Assembly: GCF_024586455.1 (NCBI RefSeq)
Contig: NW_026089624.1
Span: 5,609,341-5,673,340 of the forward strand
Origin: Bactrocera neohumeralis
Taxonomy: Eukaryota > Arthropoda > Insecta > Diptera > Tephritidae
Direction of reading: 5' to 3'
Length of the DNA stretch: 64,000 bases
This document shows positions 1 through 8,663 of this stretch, piece by piece. The notes under the pieces are model-generated. The model ran no database searches. It was not told the DNA's origin and saw only the letters and a program-made list of their open reading frames with translations. The translations under genes and the position numbers were made by a program. Every line of letters starts with the position of its first letter. Position 1 is the stretch's first letter.

Positions 1-1298
1 TCTCCGTAAAAAAATGTATTTTAAATTATCTTCCTGCGCACTGTGAACCGTTCCGTCCGTGGACCATGTTTCTAATTGTTCTTCACTATTGTTGTTTTGA
101 ATAGTTTCGTTATTAAACACTATTGCTGTTTTGCAATCCTCATTCTTTACGTATCTGCTTAAGCTATCCGCTACCGTGTTGTCTTTACCTTTTATATAGC
201 TTATGTCAAAATCGTACTCGTTAAGAAGAATTTTCCATCTTTGTAACTTCATGTTAGGCTCTTTGAGATTGTTTAACCACGTCAAAGGTTTGTGATCGGT
301 TTGAATTGTAAACTTGCGACCGTATAGATAGGTTCGAAAATGTTTTACAGACCACACAACAGCAAGCATTTCTTTTTCTATAGTCGAATAGCGTATCTCA
401 TGGTCTGATAAAGTACGTGATGCAAAGGAAATTGGATGGCCACTTTGGCTAAGCACAGACCCGATGGCAAACTGAGATGCATCGGTTGTTAATGTAAATT
501 TTTTATTAAAATCCGGTGGTTGTAAAACTGGTTCACTTGTAACTAACTTCTTCAATGTTTCGAAAGAGTTTAAAAATTCACTGTCTTTAGTGTCAACAAC
601 GCAATCCTTTTTTAAATATCGAACCATTGGATAGGCAACCTTTGCATAATCACGTATAAATTTCCGATAATACCCTGTGATACCCAAAAATTGTTTAATT
701 TCTTTCGCGTTGGATGTTGGTGGCATCGCTGCGATTGCTATAATTTTTGATGTATCCGGTCTGATGCCGTCAACTGAAACAACATGGCCTAAAAATTTCG
801 TTGTAAATGCTGCAAAGTGACATTTTTCGCCTTGAATTCTCAAATTTGATTCTCTTAGTTTCTTAAAAATTTTCGTTATATAGTCAATATGTTCTGTAAA
901 GCTAGTAGAAAAAATTAGAATATCGTCCAAGTAAACGACGCAAATTTTATTGACATAATCTCGTAAAACATGATTTATTAGTCTTTGGAAAGTCGCGGGA
1001 GCTGTTTTTAGCCCAAAGGGCATACGATTAAACTCGTAGTGGCCACTTGCTGTCGAAAATGCCGTCTTGGATCTGTCGTCTGGGTGTACATCGATCTGGT
1101 GGAAGCCTTTAGCAAGGTCGATTGTGCTAAAATAGCTACACTTTCCCAATTTGTCGAATATGTCTTGCATATTCGGAATTGGAAACTTGTCGTCCATCGT
1201 CTGTTCGTTTAGCTTCCTGTAGTCTATTACAATTCGCCACTTTTGTTCGCCACCGTTGTCGATTTTCTTTGGTACGACCCATAGAGGCGAATTATAAG
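1..1298 (-). mobile_element. Partial Ty3/gypsy copy (RT-RNase H)
   Basis: This stretch is nearly identical, base for base, to 4157-5454 of the gypsy element further right (constant offset 4156); I see only three substitutions (near 716, 818 and 1094). It encodes, on the minus strand, the reverse transcriptase palm with the YLDD motif and most of RNase H, and runs off the left edge. It stops abruptly at 1298, in the middle of the RT N-terminal part, and unrelated sequence follows. It is therefore a second, truncated insertion of the same family rather than part of the element at 2373-8288. The near identity means both copies are young. Confidence 0.9.
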
Positions 1299-1842
1299 CT
1301 ACATCCTCACCAATTTTCATCCAAATCTTGAGTTATAAATATATACAATTATTTCAAAATCGAAGGTGATTGCATTTTTATATAAAAGATATGAGTGATA
1401 GGGGGATAGAATCCGGTCAATGCTACTAATTTTGACATTACTACATTGTATTAAGGGGAGGTAAGGTTTTCATGGTAAAAAAAATTATTTTTTGCACATT
1501 TTTGACAATACACCCAACACGGTTTTACACGGTTTCTTTGTACACGGAATTGAAGTTACACGGTTGACAAAAAAAAATTTTGGAAAAAATTTTAACTTTT
1601 CTAGTACGGTTTCAAAATCACTGTCTTGTAAGTATGTTTGTTTTTACCACACCTGGCACCATTGCTGAAATGAACATAAATACATAGTAGTAACTGGGAA
1701 GGAAATCCCCTTATTCGATTACTCTTACCTACACATTTTGTTCGCATGATATTTACATAAAATACTGCTTAAGTTTATTAGCTCCCAATATTTTATCAAG
1801 CTACTATCAGGACCATTAATAAGAATGAGAAAAAAAGAATCG
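1299..1842. other. Helitron-like end fragment and ACACGG repeats
   Basis: No gene is visible. 1299-1345 resembles the subterminal motif (caaatc..ttgagttataaa) found near insect Helitron ends and seen again near 29855, 41110 and, inverted, 62866. ACACGG is repeated at 1517, 1527, 1542 and 1558, the same motif as at 8470-8650 on the other side of the gypsy insertion. This fits the terminal region of the pogo/Tigger-type element whose transposase remnant follows. The rest is AT-rich. Confidence 0.4.
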
Positions 1843-2366
1843 ATGGAGACTTCTGAAATTATAGCCTTGGCACACGAAATCGGAGGAAAAGTTTGAGGGT
1901 TTGAGGACCTACAAAATAAAGATGTTGACGAATTAATGATAGATAAACCTCTAGATGATGATTATCTGATTGAATTAATAACAGATGACGGCAAAACTGA
2001 GAACCATAATAGCGATAACGACAAGGAAACCGAAATATGTCAACTAACTGCTAGATTAATTGATGACAGTCTAACATTTGGTAAAAGTATGGTGAATAAT
2101 TTCTTAAAAAATGATTCTAATATGAAACGTGCACTGAAATTCGAACGAGATATTAATAATTGTATTGCTTGGTATAAATATTTGAATAAAGAACTTAAAA
2201 AACCAAAAGTTCAACTTTCTATAAAAGATTTTTTAATAAAGAAGTCGACGGCGCAAAACCTTTCGGAAAGTAATCCGATAATTTGATGGATATCTCCAGT
2301 GATGATACCGACTTTAGTTCAGTTCGTCGCAAAAAATTGCGCTTGTTATCAAGTAGCGACGATTAA
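1843..2366 (+). pseudogene. pogo/Tigger-type transposase C-terminus, broken
   Basis: Frame 1 reads METSEIIALAHEIGG, an in-frame TGA at 1894, then GFEDLQNKDVDEL and about 115 further codons ending at 2286. A switch to frame 3 near 2283 continues an acidic/basic tail (SSDDTDFSSVRRKKLRLL) to a TAA at 2364. The pattern FGKSMVNNFLK...RALKFERDINNCIAWYKYL...SIKDFLIKK is like the C-terminal tail of Tigger/pogo transposases (Tc1-mariner superfamily). The DDE domain is absent. One stop and one frameshift make it a remnant. The gypsy element is inserted directly after its stop codon. Confidence 0.65.
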
Positions 2367-2372
2367 TTATAT

Positions 2373-2600
2373 AGTTAAGTGTCTTAGCTAGTTCTTTATT
2401 TCGGCAATTCAAAAATCGAACTGAACTTATTCTAGTTACATTGAAATGCACATAGCCTAGTTAAAGCGAATAGCGGGTGGAGTGGACGAGATGATAATTA
2501 TTGCAATAGGAGATGGGAGACAAGGAGAAATAGAGATTAAGTGTTGGGAAGCGTACGGAATGTGGTGTGTAGGGTGAGGGGAATATCTGGATACATAACA
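2373..2600 (-). repeat. 3' LTR of gypsy element
   Basis: Matches 8062-8288 over its whole length with about three differences (for example gttacattg versus gttaaatg, caatagg versus cattagg). On the element strand it begins TGTTATG and ends CTTAACT. Confidence 0.92.
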
Positions 2601-2934
2601 CCTCCACCCTTAGGAAATTTGCGTCTCTGCAAATTATTCATATTACATAAATTTCTTTAATTGATTTATAATTCATTCATTTAGTTTTAAACATTTTTTT
2701 TTTCATTTGTCATAAATACATAACACCTCCACCCTTAGGAAATTTGCGTCTCCGCAAATTATTCATATTACATAAATTTCTTTAATTGATTTATAATTCA
2801 TTCATTTAGTTTTAAACATTTTTTTTTTCATTTGTCATAAATAGATAACACCTCCACCCTTCTTTAATTGATTTATAATTCATACATTTAGTTTTAAACA
2901 TTTTTTTTTCATTTGTCATAAATTTTATCTTCAT
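2601..2934 (-). repeat. Triplicated polypurine-tract region
   Basis: Three head-to-tail copies with a 125-bp period begin at 2601, 2726 and 2851 with cctccaccct. On the element strand each ends in the purine run AGGGTGGAGG followed by TGTTAT, that is, the plus-strand primer plus the first bases of an LTR. The first copy is the functional one abutting the LTR. The third lacks about 45 bp. Confidence 0.85.
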
Positions 2935-3122
2935 TCATTTTGGAATTAATATTTGCGTTTCAATTGTGTTTTATAATATTTCGTTCTTCTTTTATTTGAT
3001 GTGTCTATTACATAATTACCATGACGCTCATATTTATCCAATTTTTTGTATTTAGGTGTATTCTTTGCAACTTGTCTATTAACTACTACGTTATCCAACT
3101 GAGTTGACTCATGGTGCCCCTT

Positions 3123-4025
3123 TTAGTTAAGCTGATCGCTTCTTTCAATTTTTTCTTTTTCGTATTTTCTAGATAAGTTCTGAATCGATTCTTTGTCAAA
3201 ATTTTTAATTATAAAATCAATTGGCCTCATTTTTGTTGTTGAATGTATTGTGTTATTGTACGAGTTAAATATTTTGAAAAGTTTGTCACTTAACTCTACT
3301 GTCTTATTGCTTTTATCTGCTTCTATTATTCTCAAATGTTCATTTAGAATACCGTGTAAACGTTCGATGTCAGAGTTACCTGTTTTGTGCCCTGGGGTGG
3401 TTACATGTGTCGCAATGTTTTCCTCTTCCAAAAACAATCTTACTGCGCTGTGCAATATACAGCGTTCGTTATCAAATACTAGTTTCCGCATTTTGCCTAA
3501 AAATTGTATACGTTGCTTCAAAGCTGCCAAGATCGCAATCCAATTCCTATCGTTAAGTTTATGGAACGTTGCGTATTTTGAAAATTTATCTATTGTTGTG
3601 AGATACATTACATTTCTGTATGGAAACCAAATATCTATGTGGACTAGGTCGTTGAAATACTTTGGAGTTTCTGTTATTTGATAAGGATGTTTAACTGGAT
3701 TTCTGTCGTGTTTTGCTATTTTACAAATTGAACAATTATTAATGACTTTGGTTATTATTTTAAATAATTTAGGGTAAAAAACTTTATTCTTCAATTCAAG
3801 AAATATTTCTTGTATGCCTCTGTGATTGTTACGAAGGTGTTCGTTTTCTATTATAGTTAGTATTTCATTTTTGTCCGTAATTTCCATTAGTTTTGTCTTT
3901 GATCTATACAATGTTAGATTTTGAATTTGAAAATTCTGAGTATAAATGTTTTGAAATTTAAGGAAAAGTTCGTCGTTCTCACAAAAAATGCACATTAACC
4001 CCTTCTCTAACAATACCTTTCTCAT
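3123..4025 (-). CDS. Gypsy integrase (separate frame from RT)
   Basis: 300-codon open frame. It has the zinc-binding pair H63/H68 (HLRNNH) with C98/C101 (CSIC), and the catalytic triad D131 (HIDIW), D185 (FDNE), E221 (DIERLHG), giving the expected D-D-35-E spacing. It inserts the cDNA copy into the genome. In an intact element it would be the C-terminal part of the pol polyprotein. Here it lies in a different frame from the RT segment. The last RT codons near 4095-4110 look like a one-base loss in an A-run, because the other frame there (NEKFFIKIV) leads straight into this ORF. The initial Met is therefore probably internal to the original polyprotein. Confidence 0.85.
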   Translation of the reverse strand: MRKVLLEKGLMCIFCENDELFLKFQNIYTQNFQIQNLTLYRSKTKLMEITDKNEILTIIENEHLRNNHRGIQEIFLELKNKVFYPKLFKIITKVINNCSICKIAKHDRNPVKHPYQITETPKYFNDLVHIDIWFPYRNVMYLTTIDKFSKYATFHKLNDRNWIAILAALKQRIQFLGKMRKLVFDNERCILHSAVRLFLEEENIATHVTTPGHKTGNSDIERLHGILNEHLRIIEADKSNKTVELSDKLFKIFNSYNNTIHSTTKMRPIDFIIKNFDKESIQNLSRKYEKEKIERSDQLN

Positions 4026-4090
4026 TATTTTTTTTAAATTTGTCTTTTCTGTTACAACAATATGTGATTGACACTTATTGTGTACAATTT

Positions 4091-5755
4091 TTATAAAAAA
4101 CTTTTCGTTTTCGCCATATCGAAGATAGATTTGATTTTTGAAATAATTAATGGATTTCTCCGTAAAAAAATGTATTTTAAATTATCTTCCTGCGCACTGT
4201 GAACCGTTCCGTCCGTGGACCATGTTTCTAATTGTTCTTCACTATTGTTGTTTTGAATAGTTTCGTTATTAAACACTATTGCTGTTTTGCAATCCTCATT
4301 CTTTACGTATCTGCTTAAGCTATCCGCTACCGTGTTGTCTTTACCTTTTATATAGCTTATGTCAAAATCGTACTCGTTAAGAAGAATTTTCCATCTTTGT
4401 AACTTCATGTTAGGCTCTTTGAGATTGTTTAACCACGTCAAAGGTTTGTGATCGGTTTGAATTGTAAACTTGCGACCGTATAGATAGGTTCGAAAATGTT
4501 TTACAGACCACACAACAGCAAGCATTTCTTTTTCTATAGTCGAATAGCGTATCTCATGGTCTGATAAAGTACGTGATGCAAAGGAAATTGGATGGCCACT
4601 TTGGCTAAGCACAGACCCGATGGCAAACTGAGATGCATCGGTTGTTAATGTAAATTTTTTATTAAAATCCGGTGGTTGTAAAACTGGTTCACTTGTAACT
4701 AACTTCTTCAATGTTTCGAAAGAGTTTAAAAATTCACTGTCTTTAGTGTCAACAACGCAATCCTTTTTTAAATATCGAACCATTGGATAGGCAACCTTTG
4801 CATAATCACGTATAAATTTCCGATAATACCCTGTGATACCCAAAAATTGTTTAATTTCTTTCGCGTTGGATGGTGGTGGCATCGCTGCGATTGCTATAAT
4901 TTTTGATGTATCCGGTCTGATGCCGTCAACTGAAACAACATGGCCTAAAAATTTCGTTGTAAATGCTGCAAAGTGACACTTTTCGCCTTGAATTCTCAAA
5001 TTTGATTCTCTTAGTTTCTTAAAAATTTTCGTTATATAGTCAATATGTTCTGTAAAGCTAGTAGAAAAAATTAGAATATCGTCCAAGTAAACGACGCAAA
5101 TTTTATTGACATAATCTCGTAAAACATGATTTATTAGTCTTTGGAAAGTCGCGGGAGCTGTTTTTAGCCCAAAGGGCATACGATTAAACTCGTAGTGGCC
5201 ACTTGCTGTCGAAAATGCCGTCTTGGATCTGTCGTCTGGGTGTACTTCGATCTGGTGGAAGCCTTTAGCAAGGTCGATTGTGCTAAAATAGCTACACTTT
5301 CCCAATTTGTCGAATATGTCTTGCATATTCGGAATTGGAAACTTGTCGTCCATCGTCTGTTCGTTTAGCTTCCTGTAGTCTATTACAATTCGCCACTTTT
5401 GTTCGCCACCGTTGTCGATTTTCTTTGGTACGACCCATAGAGGCGAATTATAAGGACTGCTGCTCGGAACAATTATTTTCTGCACTAACATCTCGTTTAT
5501 TTGTCTGTCTACTTCGGCACGATGCACAACCGGGTACCTATAAAGTTTGGTATAAATTGGCGAATCTGTCTTGGTTCTAATCCTATGTTGTATAACACTA
5601 GTAAACGGTAGATTGCTTCCTTCCTCGTAAAATATGTCTCGGTAATTGTTCAGCAACTTTTTTAATGTCGATTCGTCCCTTGAATTTAAATGTTTTGCAA
5701 ATGTGCTATTAAGTGCACTGTCGCGTACTTTGTTTTGGCAACTAAATACTTGCAA
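4091..5755 (-). CDS. Gypsy pol: reverse transcriptase and RNase H
   Basis: 554-codon open frame. Residues about 95-265 form the RT domain with FSTIDLAKGFHQIEV (motif A), GLKTAPATFQ and the catalytic YLDD at 223-226. RNase H follows at about 366-480 with TTDAS, STIEKEMLAVVW and QTDHKPL. It copies the element RNA into DNA and degrades the RNA strand. It begins four bases before the end of the protease frame. The C-terminus is cut by a frameshift just before integrase. The segment 4157-5454 exists a second time at 1-1298. Confidence 0.9.
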   Translation of the reverse strand: MQVFSCQNKVRDSALNSTFAKHLNSRDESTLKKLLNNYRDIFYEEGSNLPFTSVIQHRIRTKTDSPIYTKLYRYPVVHRAEVDRQINEMLVQKIIVPSSSPYNSPLWVVPKKIDNGGEQKWRIVIDYRKLNEQTMDDKFPIPNMQDIFDKLGKCSYFSTIDLAKGFHQIEVHPDDRSKTAFSTASGHYEFNRMPFGLKTAPATFQRLINHVLRDYVNKICVVYLDDILIFSTSFTEHIDYITKIFKKLRESNLRIQGEKCHFAAFTTKFLGHVVSVDGIRPDTSKIIAIAAMPPPSNAKEIKQFLGITGYYRKFIRDYAKVAYPMVRYLKKDCVVDTKDSEFLNSFETLKKLVTSEPVLQPPDFNKKFTLTTDASQFAIGSVLSQSGHPISFASRTLSDHEIRYSTIEKEMLAVVWSVKHFRTYLYGRKFTIQTDHKPLTWLNNLKEPNMKLQRWKILLNEYDFDISYIKGKDNTVADSLSRYVKNEDCKTAIVFNNETIQNNNSEEQLETWSTDGTVHSAQEDNLKYIFLRRNPLIISKIKSIFDMAKTKSFL

Positions 5756-5759
5756 ATTT

Positions 5760-6130
5760 TCATTTTTTTAAATATTTTTCTACTTCGTACTCCTCATCTT
5801 CACAAAAATAAATCGGTAGTGTCGCATTTTCTGTAACAAGCTTCCGAGTTTTATAATTGACTATGCAGTTTAGGCTAAGCAATATATTGTTTCCCAATAT
5901 ACCGTCGAAGTAATCGTGAAATGGTAGTTCAATAAAATCGACAAACTGATTTTCTTTCCGAAATTCTTTAAAAAGTGGTACGCTATACCGCATGTTTGTT
6001 GAGACATTTCCATTTAGAAGTTTAATATTAAAGGTGGGCGACTTTGTTCTCCATTTCGGATTGCAAAGCTTTGGGTTTATTATGCTAAGTATCAATAATA
6101 AATTTTAGTTTTTTCACCTTCGTATTTATA
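5760..6130 (-). pseudogene. Gypsy protease, frameshifted at active site
   Basis: The 111-codon frame 5760-6095 reads SIINPKL...FIELPFHDYFDGILGNNIL, the flap and C-terminal half of a retroviral-type aspartic protease (the GILGNN motif corresponds to the conserved ILG). Just upstream, another frame reads KFIIDT followed by a stop, the start of the DTG active-site motif. The catalytic loop is therefore split by a small deletion near 6085-6095. The start Met of the longer frame is not meaningful. Confidence 0.65.
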
Positions 6131-6179
6131 ACTATATAGGGTAATTTCCTAGAGCGCCAAATTCAAAATTCTGATTGCT

Positions 6180-7115
6180 TTAATTCATTCCTATATCCAT
6201 TGGCTCAAGTGCAGGTTCGTTATGAGAAGGATTATGATATTGGTTGTTATGAAGATGTTGGTTACGTCCAGTTAAATGGTTGTATTGTGTACTATGGTTT
6301 GCTTGTTGGTTGTGATTTTGTGTTCTGTGTGACTGGTGGCTAATGTTGTGCGTTTGTCTCGATTGTGTAGAAAAATTTTGCTGTCGAGTGTTATAACTGT
6401 GTTGTTGTCTATGTTGATTTTGGAATATTTCGTTATTATTGTTGTATCTTCCCGTATTTCTGTAATTTAATGTCTGTTCGAAATTTCCTGCATTTCTATT
6501 GTAATTTTGTTGTAGTCTACTATTGAAATTATTGGAATTCGAGGTTTTATAATTTAAATAGCCGTTTGATTTTATGATTTCGAAAGCGTTCTTTAGACTT
6601 GTTGGGTCTCGACTTACGATTATGCTTTTGACAGGTTCCGGTAACCCGTATTTAAAAGAATTTAGGGCAATTCTGGCATTGCTTTCGCTGTTAACTTCAG
6701 GGAATCTGTTTTCACTGAAATAAAGCGCATTGTTCAACCGACATAAAAGTGTTGCTAATTTATTATAGAAGTTCTTAATTGAAGAGTCACATCGACATGC
6801 TCTAATCTTGTCGATTAATTCCTCAACTGAATTCTTCTCGCCATGATAATCGATCAAAACCTGTTTAATTGATGGCCAAGTATCTAAGTTTCCATTCATT
6901 AACAGTGACCTTCTTGCACTACCCGTAATTTTGTCTTTAATGTTGCCCATTAACAACACCTTATATTCGGATGGGAGAAGCTCCAAAATAGGCACCATTA
7001 AGTCAATTCTTTCGATAAAATTAAGTAGTGCGTCTCTATTACCATCATAATGCGGAATCGCATTTAGATTACTCGAAATGAGCTTAAATCTGCTACTTAT
7101 GTCCAACTGATCCAT
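6180..7115 (-). CDS. Gypsy gag
   Basis: 311-codon intact frame. The first 190 residues are a helical capsid-like region (IPHYDGNRDALLNFIERIDLM, FYNKLATLLCRLNNAL). The C-terminal third is extremely rich in Asn, Gln and His and ends PMDIGMN, like the gag of several insect gypsy families. No CCHC zinc knuckle is visible; RNA binding presumably relies on the N/Q/R-rich tail. It is the first ORF after the 5' LTR and leader and would form the particle shell. Confidence 0.8.
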   Translation of the reverse strand: MDQLDISSRFKLISSNLNAIPHYDGNRDALLNFIERIDLMVPILELLPSEYKVLLMGNIKDKITGSARRSLLMNGNLDTWPSIKQVLIDYHGEKNSVEELIDKIRACRCDSSIKNFYNKLATLLCRLNNALYFSENRFPEVNSESNARIALNSFKYGLPEPVKSIIVSRDPTSLKNAFEIIKSNGYLNYKTSNSNNFNSRLQQNYNRNAGNFEQTLNYRNTGRYNNNNEIFQNQHRQQHSYNTRQQNFSTQSRQTHNISHQSHRTQNHNQQANHSTQYNHLTGRNQHLHNNQYHNPSHNEPALEPMDIGMN

Positions 7116-7499
7116 GTTTATAACTTATTACGCAATTTAATTATAATTATTATAACAATAATTTTGAACTTAAACAACAATACTTCTAATTCGCTTCTGC
7201 GTTACAAACTCGTATTTATCAGTATTATACTTCTCAAGAAGGAAGGAAAAAAATGAATTCTTAAGCTATCGATACGATTCGTAATATTAACTCCTATTAT
7301 ACATACATACATTTCATTTTGTAGAATTGAATAATGATTTAAATTGAAGAAAATTATGTTCTTGTTGTTGATGCTGCAATTGGTTCTGTTAAGCTTCCAA
7401 TTCGACGTTTGCAAGTGTTTGCTGCCTGTAGTTGCTGAAGCTGTTGCTGTTTTTATAGCTGTCACTGTTGCCGCTGTTGTTGCTCGTGTATGTGATTTT

Positions 7500-7850
7500 T
7501 TTTTCCTCTTTTAAGTATGTTGGTTTTATGCAACTGTACCCACAATTGTACGTTTTTCCACTTTTTTCTCCACTGGTCTAACTGTTAAGCTTTTGTTTTT
7601 TTTTCCTTACTTTAAATTTCAGTTATTATTGGTTTTGCATGTAATTTTTTTTTCTCTGTTCTTTTCGCTTTCGACTTTACGCAACTGTACCCACAAATGT
7701 ACGTTTTCCACTTTTTACTCCACTGGTCTAACTGTTAAGCTTTTGTTTTTTTTTCCTACTTTAAATTTCAGTTATTATTGGTTTTGCATGTAATTTTTCT
7801 TCATTGGTCTAACTGTTAAATTTTTTTTTCTTCACTGGTCTAACTGTTTT
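7500..7850 (-). repeat. Repeated motif in gypsy leader
   Basis: The untranslated leader between primer site and gag holds a tandem duplication with a 151-bp period (caactgtacc at 7531 and 7682). The core CAYTGGTCTAACTGTT occurs four times, at 7571, 7721, 7802 and 7833. The rest of 7116-8050 is T-rich on the + strand and has no ORF of note. Repeats in this position are reminiscent of the Su(Hw) insulator array in Drosophila gypsy, but the motif itself is different. Confidence 0.6.
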
Positions 7851-8050
7851 GTCCAATAAATAGCTTCAATATAACACTTATATTAAATTCGAACGTAATG
7901 CACGTTTGAGTTATGCGCGCCGAAATTTACTCTCGCGCCTTTTATTAACAATAGTTTTATTTTTCTTTTAGATCCCGAAATTTTCTTTTAGGTTTTTCTT
8001 TGCACACGCTCTTAAATTTCTTTTCAAGAAAAACTACGCGTGGCTCGCTT

Positions 8051-8062
8051 CCGACTGCGCCA
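8051..8062 (-). other. Primer binding site, tRNA-Ser type
   Basis: On the element strand TGGCGCAGTCGG directly follows, with a one-base overlap, the 5' LTR. It is complementary to the CGACTGCGCCA 3' end of insect tRNA-Ser, the primer also used by 17.6 and 297. Confidence 0.75.
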
Positions 8063-8288
8063 GTTAAGTGTCTTAGCTAGTTCTTTATTTCGGCAATTCA
8101 AAAATCGAACTGAACTTATTCTAGTTAAATGAAATGCACATAGCCTAGTTAAAGCGAATAGCGGGTGGAGTGGACGAGATGATAATTATTGCATTAGGAG
8201 ATGGGAGACAAGGAGAAATAGAGATTAAGTGTTGGGAAGCGTACGGAATGTGGTGTGTAGGGTGAGGGGAATATCTGGATACATAACA
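8062..8288 (-). repeat. 5' LTR of gypsy element
   Basis: Matches the LTR at 2373-2600; carries the promoter end of the element, next to the primer binding site. The right flank at 8289 begins with the ATAT target duplication. Confidence 0.92.
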
Positions 8289-8292
8289 ATAT

Positions 8293-8590
8293 ACATAGCT
8301 ATGTAAATATTTTTTCCTTACTTCTATTCTAAATTCTGGATTAACAGATTTCTTGTTTTTTGTTTTTTGCATGCTCTACCAATTTTTCACCTGTATCAAT
8401 TATGTATGTATATTAAGTTTTATTGCTCAATAAAATGCCATATGAACATACAATTTGTATGCATATCTGAAATTTGATAGTTTTCAACATTTTTTACACG
8501 GTTTTCCGGAGTTAATATATGTAGTTCTTTATTTCATCTTATATGGGTTTCAAATGACATGGAACGTATTCCCCATTTTACTATAGGAAA
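8293..8590 (+). other. Right flank of gypsy; Tigger 3' region
   Basis: AT-rich sequence that was contiguous with 2368 before the gypsy insertion, hence the likely 3' non-coding part of the pogo/Tigger element. It has an AATAAA-type signal near 8429 and an ACACGG motif near 8500. No coding potential. Confidence 0.4.
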
Positions 8591-8663
8591 CACCTCTTTT
8601 TTTACACGGTTTCTTTTTACACGGATTATTGAGGAACGTATCTACCGTGTAAAAAAAGAGGTG
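8591..8663. repeat. Perfect 19-bp inverted repeat (TIR remnant)
   Basis: 8591-8609 and 8645-8663 are exact reverse complements, 35 bp apart. ACACGG also occurs in the loop. The right arm ends at the start of homology to the RTE element. It looks like a terminal inverted repeat of the pogo/Tigger family or of a very short derivative. Confidence 0.6.

Larger units (their letters stand above)
2373..8288 (-). mobile_element. Ty3/gypsy LTR retrotransposon, near complete
   Basis: Two LTRs of 228 and 227 bp (2373-2600 and 8062-8288) bound a 5.9-kb element read on the minus strand. The flanking four bases are ATAT on both sides (2369-2372 and 8289-8292), a target duplication of the sequence preferred by 17.6/297-type gypsy elements. 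The primer site next to the right LTR matches a tRNA-Ser 3' end. Order on the minus strand is gag, protease, RT-RNase H, integrase, triplicated polypurine region. Only about 500 bp lies between integrase and 3' LTR, so there is no env gene. The LTRs differ by about three changes, so insertion was recent, but protease and pol are frameshifted. Confidence 0.92.

Noticed and set aside
2601..3122. Possible env gene of the gypsy element
   Set aside because: Only about 520 bp between LTR and integrase, most of it tandem repeat; no open frame.
3193..3681. 162-codon + strand open frame
   Set aside because: It is the antisense shadow of the gypsy integrase, which has the catalytic triad on the other strand.
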